A stretch of 46,660 nt of DNA from IMG/VR virus record IMGVR_UViG_3300046822_000295, positions 1 to 46,660 of that record. One strand, written 5' to 3'. The position numbers were made by a program, and so were the translations under genes. This DNA is from a virus. The notes under the pieces were generated by a model that searched no databases, was not told where the DNA came from, and saw nothing but the letters and a program-made list of their open reading frames with translations. How positions within the stretch are numbered: the stretch's first letter is position 1; every line of letters begins with the position of its first letter. Shown here piece by piece: positions 30,645 through 40,200 of the stretch.

Positions 30645-32321
30645 CTATGCGTTCACGTAGAAGCGGGCGTCTTTGCCCGGAACAGACACGACCTGCTCGA
30701 TGGCACCGTTGTTCACGCTTGGAAACTGGCTGCCGGTGATGCGCTTGTACGGCCGGCCGAGGTCGATGTTGTGGGCGATGGTCGCGTCGCCGTTCACCGC
30801 GACGATGCCGTTCTGGAAGCGGCGCAGGTAGCAGCCGGTTGTGCCAGTCGAGTGCCCGGCTTCGAGCGGCATCCCGAGCCAGCCCATGTGCGCCCCCGTG
30901 GCATCCGAGACGCCGCCCGGCAGCACCACGCTGTATTCATCGGCCCACCACAGCGCCGCCGTGGCGTCGTGGTTAGCCTTCCACATCGTGTGATAGCCGC
31001 CGAGGATGCACGCCGAGCCGAGGCCGAAGCGGCTGTTCTTCTCCCAGATGCCGGAGCCGGGCGTGTTCGAGTCCTGCTGCTCCGACTTGATGAGCGTGGT
31101 GCCGAAGCCGGTGGGGTTCGACGTGACCCACGGACGGGACATCGCGATTGCCATAATCTGGTCGAAGCTGAAACCGGCGTTGAATGGCGGGGCGCCGGCC
31201 CCAGCGCCCTGGTCCGGGTCCCACGACTCGTACAGCTCTCCGGTCATCTTGAACGCGGTCGCGTCGTCTAGCTGTACGGTGAACATGCCGCGATTGAACC
31301 AACAGAGCCCGGTCCCGACCATCGCGTTCACGAACGCCTGCGTCTCGACCATGGCTGCGGCGTTCATCGCTGCGACGTTGGCGTAGCCGGTGGTGCGCGC
31401 AACGTCCACGGTCGAGTTCCACGGGGTGCCGTCCAGCACATCGAAGAAGTAGCCGTCAGCCTTGCCCTGATTGAACTGCTTCCACAGGGCGGCAAGGGTC
31501 GTTCCCAGCGGCGTGTGGCCCTGGGTTCCGCCGCTTCCCATGTCGTAGAACAGGCCGCCGAGAGCGGCCGGGTCTCCCGACTGGTACGCGACTCCGAACG
31601 GCGGGTTTCCGTTGGCCGAGTGCGTCGAGTCGTAGTAGGTGCGTCGGTCGGGCGGCCCGAGCACGAGCAGCCATATCTGTCCCGCCAGCGTGTTGGACGA
31701 CAGGTTCTGGGTGACGTACTGGTGCAGGTCGTAGATGAGGACTTTCTGCGTGGGATGGATGCTCGCGGCGCGGATGCGCGAGACGACGTTCTGGTTAGAC
31801 GGCTGCCCCGTGTTCGTCCACGGCGCCGAGGTCACGGTCACAAGGTGCCGCTTGCCGAGCGCGGTGATGATGCTTTGGTCGAACACGCCGGGAGAGGTCA
31901 TCAGCGGCGTGCCGTCGCTGCTGTTCCCCTGATAGCTCCAGATGAGCGGAAAGCCGTCCGCAGGCGCAGCATCACCCACGCCGTGCCGGCGGCGCGCGCC
32001 GAGGTTCAGGTTGTCGTAGTCTACCTTCGCGCCGGTGAAGTCGGCGCCCATCATGTTCGACTCGCTCGTGTTGGCGTTGGTGAGGTCGGCGTGCGAGAAG
32101 TTGGCGTCCCGAGCGTCGGAGCCGCTGAAGTCGGTGTCGCACAGCTTGCAGCCGACGAAGCTAGCTTCGCGCACGTCAGCCTTGCTGAAGTCGGCTTCGC
32201 GCAGGTCCTGCCCGCTGAAGTCGCGGCCGCGCAGGTCCTGCCCGCTGAAGTCGGCGCGCTCGCCCTCGGTCTCGCCCTTCAGGTAGGCGGCGTGGCTCTT
32301 GAAGATTGCGGCCAGGTCCAT
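30645..32321 (-). CDS. Pentapeptide-repeat / glycoside-hydrolase-like fusion (558 aa)
   Basis: Residues about 24-99 are about 15 pentapeptide repeats of the A(D/N)F/LxX kind (ADFSGQDLRGRDFSGQDL), which form a quadrilateral beta-helix. The rest (about 110-558) looks like a TIM-barrel glycoside hydrolase of the hypothetical GHL type: strands KVLIYDLHQYV and GYFFDVLDG (D about 294), acidic GELYESWDPD (E about 362/365) and a terminal RRFQNGIVAVNGD. It sits inside the recombination block rather than with the tail genes. Hydrolase assignment is tentative. Start ATG 32321 (GGAGG nearby). Confidence 0.55.
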   Translation of the reverse strand: MDLAAIFKSHAAYLKGETEGERADFSGQDLRGRDFSGQDLREADFSKADVREASFVGCKLCDTDFSGSDARDANFSHADLTNANTSESNMMGADFTGAKVDYDNLNLGARRRHGVGDAAPADGFPLIWSYQGNSSDGTPLMTSPGVFDQSIITALGKRHLVTVTSAPWTNTGQPSNQNVVSRIRAASIHPTQKVLIYDLHQYVTQNLSSNTLAGQIWLLVLGPPDRRTYYDSTHSANGNPPFGVAYQSGDPAALGGLFYDMGSGGTQGHTPLGTTLAALWKQFNQGKADGYFFDVLDGTPWNSTVDVARTTGYANVAAMNAAAMVETQAFVNAMVGTGLCWFNRGMFTVQLDDATAFKMTGELYESWDPDQGAGAGAPPFNAGFSFDQIMAIAMSRPWVTSNPTGFGTTLIKSEQQDSNTPGSGIWEKNSRFGLGSACILGGYHTMWKANHDATAALWWADEYSVVLPGGVSDATGAHMGWLGMPLEAGHSTGTTGCYLRRFQNGIVAVNGDATIAHNIDLGRPYKRITGSQFPSVNNGAIEQVVSVPGKDARFYVNA

Positions 32322-32713
32322 CACGCCTCCCTCCCGCTAGCTGCCGGCAGCAGCTTTCGTAGCTCGACGCTCTGGGCGACGGTCGAGCCGTCTTGCAGCA
32401 GCGTCCACGGCAGGAACACCTCCTCGAACGTGACCAGCTTCGCCTCGATGGCTTCGAGCTGGGCTTTGACCCAGAGCAGGAGCACGCGCCAGCGACGACG
32501 CTCCTCGCGCTCGAAGGACATCGTTCCAGGTCGGAGCCCTGGAGGCGCCGTGATGTCTAGTTTGATGGCTCGCCCTCGATGCGTGAACTGAATCATCGCT
32601 CCCTCCTTGGCCCAGCCGAACGCGAACGCCGTGCAGCCGTACCGGCGGAGCGTGCTCTCAATCTCAGAGCGAGACCGCTCCACCGGGACGCTGGTGTTCG
32701 CCGCGTACTTCAC
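32321..32713 (-). CDS. Conserved phage protein of unknown function (130 aa)
   Basis: 130 residues from GTG 32713 (GTGA). The N-terminus (NTSVPVERSRSEIESTLRRY) and the phrase TAFAFGWAKEGAMIQF, then ERRRWRVLLLWVKAQLEA, match a family I recognise from many phages, always near recombination or replication genes, with no known function. Good confidence in the family pattern, none in activity. Confidence 0.7.
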   Translation of the reverse strand: MKYAANTSVPVERSRSEIESTLRRYGCTAFAFGWAKEGAMIQFTHRGRAIKLDITAPPGLRPGTMSFEREERRRWRVLLLWVKAQLEAIEAKLVTFEEVFLPWTLLQDGSTVAQSVELRKLLPAASGREA

Positions 32714-32928
32714 GCGAAGCCCTCCTCTTGCGGATTAACCATGCCGCGCACTCTGTCCAGTTCCTCAAGGACGAGCGGGAGAGACGTGCGCGCGCCCAAG
32801 AGCATCTGGGCATCATCTCTGGTCAGCCCCGTCAGTGCCAGCTTGCCCTCGTGCATGGAAATCACCGGCACGACCGCCAGCGCTTTCGGCGCCAGCCATC
32901 TGGCGTACTTCTCCTGCTCCGGCGTCAT
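32710..32928 (-). CDS. Hypothetical protein (72 aa)
   Basis: ATG 32928 overlaps the upstream stop (ATGA). 72 residues, with helix MTPEQEKYARWLAPKALAVV and no cysteines. Unknown. Confidence 0.5.
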   Translation of the reverse strand: MTPEQEKYARWLAPKALAVVPVISMHEGKLALTGLTRDDAQMLLGARTSLPLVLEELDRVRGMVNPQEEGFA

Positions 32929-33620
32929 GCCGCCACCGCAGCTAGCTGCTTCGCCAGCCCGGCGCACTGGGCCTTCACGTACTGAAGCGTCCTGTAGTTC
33001 TCGACCAGCTCGCGCTCGGCAAAGAGGCGAGGCATGTCAGCCGGGCGTTCCTTGCGCTTGGGCCACGCATCGCCCGCGTGCGCGCAGTCGAAGCCGAACC
33101 ACCACGCCGGCTCGAAGTCGCCTGGGCCTGCGACGTGGCAGATTGCGGTCGCCTGCATGTGCGCCGCCCACTTGTCGTAGTCATCCACGATGGGCGCCCA
33201 CTCCCGCAGGAACTCGGCTGCGTCTCCGTGTGGGTGCGCCGTCGCCCGCGCGGTGCGCTCGGCCAGCTCCTCATGGTACGAGTCGCGCCACTTCGCCCAC
33301 TCCCCGCGACCGCTCTCGTGGCACGCGCCCGAGAACGTGATGCCGCCGTGGACGCGAGTCATCGCCTCCGGCGAGTGCCCGCAGTAGCTCTCGCCACACG
33401 GCGTCGGCAGCGTGCAGCACGTCGAATAGTCCTTGCGATACCACGGGTGCTGCGGGCCAACACCGACGTAGCCGCACCACGAGCCCATCGGGCCACGCAC
33501 CGCGAGACACGGCAGGCCGGTCTCTGGGTCGGGGAACTGAACCTTGTCGGGCTCGTCGTCCCACGGCCCCGGAGCCCAGCGCTCGCGGGCCGGGTCCTCC
33601 CTGTAAGTCAACGTCTCCAT
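32925..33620 (-). CDS. Conserved phage protein of unknown function (231 aa)
   Basis: 231 residues from ATG 33620 with a good AAGGAG site. It has the features of a phage family I recognise: an N-terminal LPCLAVRGPMGSWCGYVGV segment and a C-terminal WWFGFDCAHAGD, where cysteine and histidine residues may bind metal. No activity is established for it to my knowledge. Several other cysteines (YSTCCTLPTPCGESYCGH) add to the likely zinc content. Confidence 0.65.
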   Translation of the reverse strand: METLTYREDPARERWAPGPWDDEPDKVQFPDPETGLPCLAVRGPMGSWCGYVGVGPQHPWYRKDYSTCCTLPTPCGESYCGHSPEAMTRVHGGITFSGACHESGRGEWAKWRDSYHEELAERTARATAHPHGDAAEFLREWAPIVDDYDKWAAHMQATAICHVAGPGDFEPAWWFGFDCAHAGDAWPKRKERPADMPRLFAERELVENYRTLQYVKAQCAGLAKQLAAVAA

Positions 33621-33699
33621 CGCCTACTCCTTTCATTCGTGGGGCCCCGGCTGACGGGTCGAGGCCCGCCAGCCAGAGTTATGTCGCAGCACCCCACAC

Positions 33700-34437
33700 T
33701 CACGAAACCCGCTTCGCCAGGTCCGTCCGATACTTGAGCACCAACCCGATGACGCGCACTTCAGTGCCGTCCTTCGGCACGTCGAGCAGGCCCTTGCGAA
33801 TCTGGTCCTGCGCCCAACCGCGCGCCGCTGCCGCGTCGAGCTGGAGCATGGTCTCCGGGATGCGACTGAAATCCTCGGCGACAATCTCCAGCGTGTGCGT
33901 CAGGTGCACGCTGCCCTGCGGCCCCGCCTTGACCTGCGTCACCGTGGGCGGGATGTAGCGCTGCGCCGGGGGAGGCGCGGGTGGTCCGCCCTCGCCGTCC
34001 CCCTGACGCGCAGCTTCCTCCGCCGCACGGAGCCGGGCCGATTCGGCTGCGCGTGCGACTTCGGATGCCTTCCGCTCCGCTTCGAGGTATGCCTTCACCT
34101 GCTCACTGAGGTACTTCACAGCCTCGGCCACCGGCTCCTCGTAGCCGGCGAACTTCTCCGCCACCGCCGCCTTGATGCTGTTGATGGCGACCGCCAGCGG
34201 CTTCTTCGACTCAGCTAGCCGCTTCGTTCCGGCCTGCAAGTCCAGGAGTGCTCCCGTTGCCATGGTCAGCGACGCGGCATCGGTCACGACGATGGACAGG
34301 GCGTAGCGTGCGCGCTCCATGGCCTTCGCAATCTCGGGCCGCGCGAGCGCTCTCACCGCCAGTCCGGCCGCCACCGTGTCGAGCGTCGAGACGATGGCCT
34401 CGTCCGTCGTGCGCTCGATGCCGATTCGCGTGGTCAT
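33700..34437 (-). CDS. Coiled-coil protein of the recombination module (245 aa)
   Basis: 245 residues. The first half is helical, with a long coiled coil (about 95-145, including AYLEAERKASEVARAAESAR). A proline-rich linker and a small domain ending in EVRVIGLVLKY follow. This is the layout of phage proteins encoded beside RecT-type annealing proteins (DUF-type, unknown activity), a likeness recalled from memory. ATGA coupling with the gene before. Confidence 0.6.
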   Translation of the reverse strand: MTTRIGIERTTDEAIVSTLDTVAAGLAVRALARPEIAKAMERARYALSIVVTDAASLTMATGALLDLQAGTKRLAESKKPLAVAINSIKAAVAEKFAGYEEPVAEAVKYLSEQVKAYLEAERKASEVARAAESARLRAAEEAARQGDGEGGPPAPPPAQRYIPPTVTQVKAGPQGSVHLTHTLEIVAEDFSRIPETMLQLDAAAARGWAQDQIRKGLLDVPKDGTEVRVIGLVLKYRTDLAKRVS

Positions 34438-34691
34438 TGGAACGGGTCTCCCTCCTGTGCTTCCTCGGGCACCTTGCCCGTGGCGTACTGCGGGTCGAGA
34501 CCACGCTTCTCCAGCTCGGCCTCGATTTCCGTAATCAGCTCTGTGCGCGCGTCGCCTTGGAGCAGGTTGCTGTTCTCGTCCAGATACTCGTCGCGCAGGA
34601 TTTTCCGGTACGTGTTCAACAGGTGCTGCCCGTGCATCTCGGACAGCTCCAGGTGCTCCTGCCTAGACTGCGACCACACTTTAGTTGTCAT
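34434..34691 (-). CDS. Small helical protein beside RecT (85 aa)
   Basis: 85 residues, ATG overlapping the RecT stop as ATGA. Acidic helical (YRKILRDEYLDENSNLL, ELITEIEAELEKRG). Likely works with the annealing protein or its coiled-coil neighbour, by position only. Confidence 0.5.
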   Translation of the reverse strand: MTTKVWSQSRQEHLELSEMHGQHLLNTYRKILRDEYLDENSNLLQGDARTELITEIEAELEKRGLDPQYATGKVPEEAQEGDPFQ

Positions 34692-35947
34692 GCTGCGGGC
34701 CTACCCTTTCTTGCATCGAGGTCAACCATCGCCTGCTCCACGCCGCGACGCAACAGCGCCACCGATGCGCCTCCCAGCGCGAACACGTCCTGCGACCCCG
34801 AGAACCCGCAGGCTTCCAAGATGTTCAGGTCGATGAACCATACCGACCCGTTTCCGGGGACCAAGAACGTGCGTCCCTGCCCGTGCTGCTGGTACGCCTT
34901 CTCTGCCTGATGGCAGCGCTTCACCAGATGCTCGGGGTTCAACAGGTCATCCTCTGACGGCTCCTTCGCCGGCTCCTGCTCCTGCTCCGGCTCGAAGCGC
35001 TTTGCGGGCGGGGGCCCGGCCTTGGGCGACTGCACGGCCACCGTCGCCTTCCCCGCCGCTTTCTTCTCCGCCTCGTAGCGCAGCACCACGCCGTAGAGCC
35101 ACTCCCACTCGTCGCTCGTCACTGTCTGGTAGCTCTCGAACCGCCGCTCCGACCCAGCCCACTCGCACAGCGAGTTCACAAACCGCGTGAACGTCTCCTT
35201 CTCGCCGCGCGCCGTCAGCTTGGCTGGCGCGTAGATGCGGTCACCAACGTCCTTCACCATCTTGTCGTAGCGGACGGGCTCGGGCTTCTTCTCGGGCTTC
35301 GGCGCAGGAGCCTCGGGCGGCCCGCCGAGTGCCCCGGCCAGCGCGTTGGTGGCAGCCGCTTCGTCAACGACCACCGCCCCGGACGCTGGCCCGTTCTCCT
35401 TGGGCGCCTCCGGCTCCTCGCCTTCACCCGGCAGGTCCGGCACCGCCGCGAGCACCCAGCCCATGCCAGCGCCGATGGCGCGCAGGGCCTTGCGGGTCGC
35501 TGCCCAGCGGTACATATCCTCGCTCCACGTCCCCCACACCGAGTTCTTCAGCACCTGCCCACGCTTCGCCATGTCCTCGTTGAAGGTCTGCTCGTGCGGC
35601 TGCTGCCCCTTGCGGGACACGCGGACGGTGCACGACTTCTCCTTCTGGTCAAGCACGTCGTAGGTGAAGCCGTCGATGCGGGCGAAGGCGAGATTCAGGA
35701 GCAGCTCGGTCTTGAACGTGGGCCGCCCGTGGACGACGTAGGCGTTCTGGAGCGCCAGCAGCATGGGAATCTGCATCTCCCGCGCCGTGAGGGCGATGAC
35801 GCACGCCTGCTCGACGCTGGTGATGCTCTGCGGCAGCAGCCCGCTCCGCAGGGCAATCGCCACCTGGTCCTTGATTGCCTGCCACTCCACCGCATCAGGC
35901 GGCATCACGAGCGCCTGTGGGTCGTACTTCTGCATCGCGGTCGTCAC
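34688..35947 (-). CDS. RecT-like ssDNA-annealing recombinase (419 aa)
   Basis: Single-strand annealing protein for recombination. From GTG 35947 (TAGGAGG upstream) it reads as an RecT/Bet-type core: LLPQSITSVEQACVIALTAR (38-57), then PMLLALQNAYVVHGRPTFKT (61-80) and a region with basic and aromatic residues through about 170. A long linker and an acidic/proline C-terminal part follow. Exact subfamily (RecT, Erf-like) uncertain. It starts the leftward replication/recombination block, with a structured leader upstream. Confidence 0.65.
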   Translation of the reverse strand: MTTAMQKYDPQALVMPPDAVEWQAIKDQVAIALRSGLLPQSITSVEQACVIALTAREMQIPMLLALQNAYVVHGRPTFKTELLLNLAFARIDGFTYDVLDQKEKSCTVRVSRKGQQPHEQTFNEDMAKRGQVLKNSVWGTWSEDMYRWAATRKALRAIGAGMGWVLAAVPDLPGEGEEPEAPKENGPASGAVVVDEAAATNALAGALGGPPEAPAPKPEKKPEPVRYDKMVKDVGDRIYAPAKLTARGEKETFTRFVNSLCEWAGSERRFESYQTVTSDEWEWLYGVVLRYEAEKKAAGKATVAVQSPKAGPPPAKRFEPEQEQEPAKEPSEDDLLNPEHLVKRCHQAEKAYQQHGQGRTFLVPGNGSVWFIDLNILEACGFSGSQDVFALGGASVALLRRGVEQAMVDLDARKGRPAA

Positions 35948-36114
35948 TGGACCTCCTAAAGCGCTAAGGGCGGCGTCAGCATCGTGGCAGCCGAGGGAGG
36001 ACTTGGGAAAGCCACCTCGACCGCTCCGCTGACACCGCCCAGAGCCCCAAGTCCTCTTATGACTCGACCTACGCTAGCATCTGATGCGTGGTCGGGCCTA
36101 GAGGATTCGCGGCT
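35948..36114. promoter_or_regulatory. Leader region of the RecT block with inverted GAGGACTTGGG copies
   Basis: GAGGACTTGGG at 35997-36007 and its reverse complement at 36046-36056 form an 11-base inverted repeat 38 bases apart. The same word is the core of the 18-base leader motif before the two rightward clusters. In the leftward transcript it makes a large-loop stem upstream of the recT-like ribosome site. A promoter is expected here; none stands out. Confidence 0.6.
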
Positions 36115-36432
36115 TTACTTCTTCGGCCCAGCCCCCACCGCCATGAGCCCGCCGGCCGCTGCGCGCTCGAGGACATCGCGGTTGCTCGTGAAGTTTGGCG
36201 TCGTCTCGCCAGCTAGCTGGTCCGCGACCTGTTTCACCAGGTCGAGCCACGACAGGCTCGGGTTGTTGGCGTAGACCTGCGCGGCCACGTCCTTCGCCAC
36301 GAGGGCGATGGCGTTCGCGCGCGCAGCGTCCGAGTTGTTCTTCACGTGCTTGCCGAGCCAGCCTGCGAAGGCGATGCCGCCGAGCTGGAGCGCGTAGGGC
36401 CAGATGAGATGGAACAGGGGTCCGAACTGCAC
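36115..36432 (-). CDS. Holin-like membrane protein (105 aa)
   Basis: Read from GTG 36432 (AGGAGG five bases upstream), 105 residues with one clear N-terminal membrane segment (LFHLIWPYALQLGGIAFAGW). An amphipathic, alanine-rich helix (ARANAIALVAKDVAAQVY) follows, as in the LLH family of phage holins. It is the third gene of a cassette after endolysin and a membrane protein, so a hole-forming role fits. GTG 36438 in the same frame is less likely, as it overlaps the ribosome site. Confidence 0.6.
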   Translation of the reverse strand: MQFGPLFHLIWPYALQLGGIAFAGWLGKHVKNNSDAARANAIALVAKDVAAQVYANNPSLSWLDLVKQVADQLAGETTPNFTSNRDVLERAAAGGLMAVGAGPKK

Positions 36433-36445
36433 GGCCACCTCCTTG

Positions 36446-36811
36446 TCAGTTGGGAATCACATGGCGACGGTGACGCAGCTCTGCAATCGCCGCCGACCTC
36501 TCGGAGCTACCTTCCTTCTCCAGCACAGCGGCGGAAATCAGCTCCACAATCTCGAACGCGCGTTCGGTGCGAATCGAGTCCGCTTCGAACCGCCTCGCCT
36601 GGAGCGCCGCCAGCGCCGACAGGTCATCATGGGTGTCGTCTAGGCGCGCACTGATGCCGGCCGTCATCTTCTGCACCGCCCACGTCCCGCCGGCAGTCAC
36701 GGTGGTGACGACGATTGCAGCGGCCCCGAGGTAGAGCCGCATCTTCCTGGCAATCACATCGAGACCAGAGTCGTGGACCTCGACGCTATCTTCCTGCTCA
36801 TCGGGGCTCAC
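36446..36811 (-). CDS. Single-pass membrane protein of the lysis cassette (121 aa)
   Basis: GTG 36811 overlaps the endolysin stop as GTGA. 121 residues: acidic N-terminus, membrane segment about 28-48 (LYLGAAAIVVTTVTAGGTW), then a charged helical tail (residues 50-121). Topology and position suggest a second holin/antiholin or an inner-membrane spanin; not resolved by sequence. Confidence 0.55.
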   Translation of the reverse strand: MSPDEQEDSVEVHDSGLDVIARKMRLYLGAAAIVVTTVTAGGTWAVQKMTAGISARLDDTHDDLSALAALQARRFEADSIRTERAFEIVELISAAVLEKEGSSERSAAIAELRHRRHVIPN

Positions 36812-37248
36812 GCTACCTCCTTGGCCTTCACCGCCGCCTTCCAGTCCCGGCGCTCGAAGTGCGGCCGGTCCCAGGTGAACTTGTCCGCTACGCCAAGCGG
36901 GCCACCCCACGACAAGCCCAAGCCTTCGCCGATTTCGCCTATCTCCTGCCAGCGAAGGTTGCTCTGTGGGTAGGGCTCTCCTCCAAGGAAGCAAACGTCG
37001 AACGCCATCCCATAGTTGTGTGGCGACTCGCCGGGCATGGCCTTCGTGACGACGTGGCTGGGGTCCACGATTATCCATGAGCCGTCCTCCTGCTGGACGC
37101 GGCCCTGTTGGTACAGGTGAAGCTGTTCCCCAAGCGTCCGCAGAGTATGCGTCACCCGGAGCAGAATGGAACGTTGAGCACACATCGCCATGAATCGCTT
37201 GCACTTGGCCTGCGTGATGGGCTCCAGGTCATCGACCCTATCGCTCAC
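36808..37248 (-). CDS. Endolysin, M15-type peptidoglycan peptidase (146 aa)
   Basis: Cuts cell-wall peptide cross-links to release progeny. The LAS-type metallopeptidase motif SPHNYGMAFD (75-84) supplies zinc ligands H77 and D84, and WDRPHFE (126-132) supplies the third, H130; a glutamate near residue 107 is the likely base. The rest is a single compact domain, normal length for VanY/L-Ala-D-Glu peptidases. No signal peptide, so it relies on a holin. GTG start in GTGA overlap with the giant gene. Confidence 0.85.
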   Translation of the reverse strand: MSDRVDDLEPITQAKCKRFMAMCAQRSILLRVTHTLRTLGEQLHLYQQGRVQQEDGSWIIVDPSHVVTKAMPGESPHNYGMAFDVCFLGGEPYPQSNLRWQEIGEIGEGLGLSWGGPLGVADKFTWDRPHFERRDWKAAVKAKEVA

Positions 37249-40200
37249 TTCGCCCCCTTGATGATTTTGCGCCGCTTCGCTTCCTCATCGGTCGGCGTGA
37301 GCCCCAGATTACCCTTGACCATCTGGACCGCATCACGATTTTGCACGTAGCTGCGCGTGCCCACCACGTCGGGCACGGCCGTGCGCGCAATCTTCGCGGC
37401 GCTCGGGACCGGCCCCATCTCGACGGAGTTCTGAATCGAGCGCCGGAACGCCACGAGACCCGGGACCTGCTCGCGCAGGAACTCGGACAGCGCATCGCCC
37501 ACGGGCCGCGCCAGCTCGCCCGCAGCCTGCATGGGGCGCCCCTGCTTCGCGCGCTTCTGGGCGCGAGCCCAGGTGGCCGTCGTGTTCTCGGGGCCCAGGT
37601 ACTGCCACATCAGCCTAACTGCGGGTGACATTCCAGTTTCAACACCGCGCTCCGGGCTGACCACGGCAGCCGAGCGCGCCCGCTCCAGCGCCTTCGCGAG
37701 CTTCTTGTTGTGCGGGTCCAGCGAGTAGGCGAGCAGCGTCACCATCACGTCCCAGCCCGGCGTGCCGGGCAGCATGGCGTTGATGCCGGTGGCCTCCGTG
37801 AGCGCGTGCATGAGGCCCACGGTGACGGCCTGCGTCATAAACACGCGCATCGCCTGGCGGTCGTGGAAGCGCGCGCCGTACTTGTCGAGCCAGCGCTCCG
37901 CGCCGTTGACCGGGGCCGGGTACTCGCCGCGCACGAGGTACTTGTCCTCGGTCGGCAGCGCGTGCAGGCGCGAGACCGCGCGCTCCGGGCGCGGCGCCAC
38001 CTCGCCGTACTTGCCGCCCGTCAGGGCGCTCGTGGCTCCGCGCGCCACGGCAGCGCCGACCTTGAGCGCGCCGCCCACCGGGCGCGTGACGTAGCGCGGG
38101 AAGAAGTTCGCCGGGAACGTCATCAGGCGGCCCAGGAGCTTGCCGGCGGTGCCGCCGAAGATGGGCGCCTGCCCGAGCGCGTTGTAGTCGAACATGGTCT
38201 CCGAATCGAGGATGGACTGGAGGCGCTCGGCGGTGCCCTTGGTCCGCATCGCGGCCACGGTCTTGGCCCAGTCCTCGAAGAACGGCGCGCCCAGCTCCTT
38301 GTGGAACTGCCACGCCACCGCCGGGTCGAGGCCGTAGCGGCGCGCCAGCACCTCGCTGCCGAGCACGTTCACGCCGCGCGTGAAGTCCTCAATCAGCCGG
38401 TAGCCGTACATGGGGCCGACCACCTCGGCAATCTTCTGGTAGGGCTCGAGCGTGGGGTGCAGGAGCTGCTCGCGCGCGGACATCACTTCGCCCTGGAGCG
38501 AACCGAGCTGCATCGCGCGCTGCTTCGTGTCCTGGAAAATCTCGCGGTAGCTAGCTGCGTTCTCGGGCGTGATGTAGCCGCGCTTCTCTGCCAGGTCCAC
38601 GATGCGGCGCATGACCTCGCCGCCGCCGACGCGCGCGGAGGCGTGCAGCACCGGCAGGATGCCGTACTCGGGCGCGCTCGTGATGTAGGGCTGGAACCAG
38701 TTCGCAATCATGGCGCGGAAGTTCCAGCCGAGCACGGCGCGCATCTGGTTGCCGCCCATCTGCCGGAACCACGCTGAGCCCGGCGAGCGCGCCGAGTCCT
38801 CGATGTCCTGCCGCCACGCGCGGTAGGCGACCTCCTTCGCCTGCTTGCCGGTCAGGCCCTCGGGGCGCGTCTGGAGCTTGCCGCCCGAGAGCGCCTGCGT
38901 CAGCTCGCGCGCGCCGTGGCCGATTTCGACACCGGCCTTGCCCGCCAGCTCGAACGGCTTCCTCAGCTTCGGGGACTCGAGGCCGGTGAACACCATCTCG
39001 CCCTGCGTGCCGATGAGCTTGCGCCCGAACTTGTCCGTGAGCAGCACCTCGGCGCCCTTGCGCGGCCTGCCCAGCAGGTCCTGGTCGCGGCCCGGCGAGA
39101 CCTCGAAGTTGACGCCCTCGGGCACGAGGAAGAACCGCTTGTATTCCGTGCCCAGCCGCGCGCCCATCTTGCGGGTGTCCTCGTTCGGGAACAGCATCTC
39201 GGCGGCGCGGCGCGGCGAGATGCTGGACGCCTGCGGCTCGTTCTTGGCGTAGAACAGCGCGCGCGAGGTGTTGTCGAGGATGTTGTCCACCTTCGTCTTT
39301 CGCCGCAGCAGCGTGGCCTTCAGCCAGTCGGCGACCAGCCCGGCGCGGATGGGGTCCTCGTTCTCCATGTGCGCGATGTCGCTGCCCAGCCGGCGCAGCA
39401 CCGGGGCCAGCGCCGAGTAGCGCGACATCACGGAGATGTAGGCGTCTAGCTGGAGCGCCGCGTCCTCGGTCCACCTGTCGTGGTTGTTGCGGTGCTCGAA
39501 GAAGCGGTTCCGCATGTCCTCGAGCGCCGCCTGCCGCTGCTTCACGTCCACGCCGCCCAGGAAGCTCTGGAGCAGCGAGTCCACCAGCTCCGACGCCTTG
39601 CCCGTAATCATGTGCGGCAGGTCGTAGCCCTTCAGCGGCTTGATGGGCTCCATGCCCATGCTCTTTCGCACCTTGTTCACGTAGTCGAAAATCTCGCTCG
39701 TGAGGTTGCGGATGGCGTCGGGGACATGCTGCAAGTCCTTCGGCAGGTCCTCGACCTTGGCGCGGCCCGAGAGCACGCGCGAGACGAGCTTCGAGTTGTC
39801 GGTGAACGGCCCCATCAGCCGCGCCGCCTTGTCGCCAATCAGTTCCATGCGCCGCCAGTTCCAGCGGTGCATGTGCAGCGCCTCCTCGGAGTAGCCGGCC
39901 TTCAGGTCGATGGCGTTGTCGCGCGGCAGCACGAAGTTGCCGCCCAGGAGCTTCGCGTGCGCCATCAGGCGCACCAGCGCCGACTCCGAGTAATAGTCGG
40001 GCTCGTACAGGCTCTTGCCTTCGTAGCGCTGCACGACGCGCCCCTGGGCGTCCACGGTCTTGAGTCGGTCGCCACGCGGGATGCGGCGAATCGAAGCGCG
40101 CATCACTCCGGGCTGGCCCTTCAGCACGTCGCGCCAGAGCTGCGGCAGCGCCGTCTCGGCGAGCCGCTTCTCGTCGTCGGTGAAGCCCTGGTAGCTGTGC

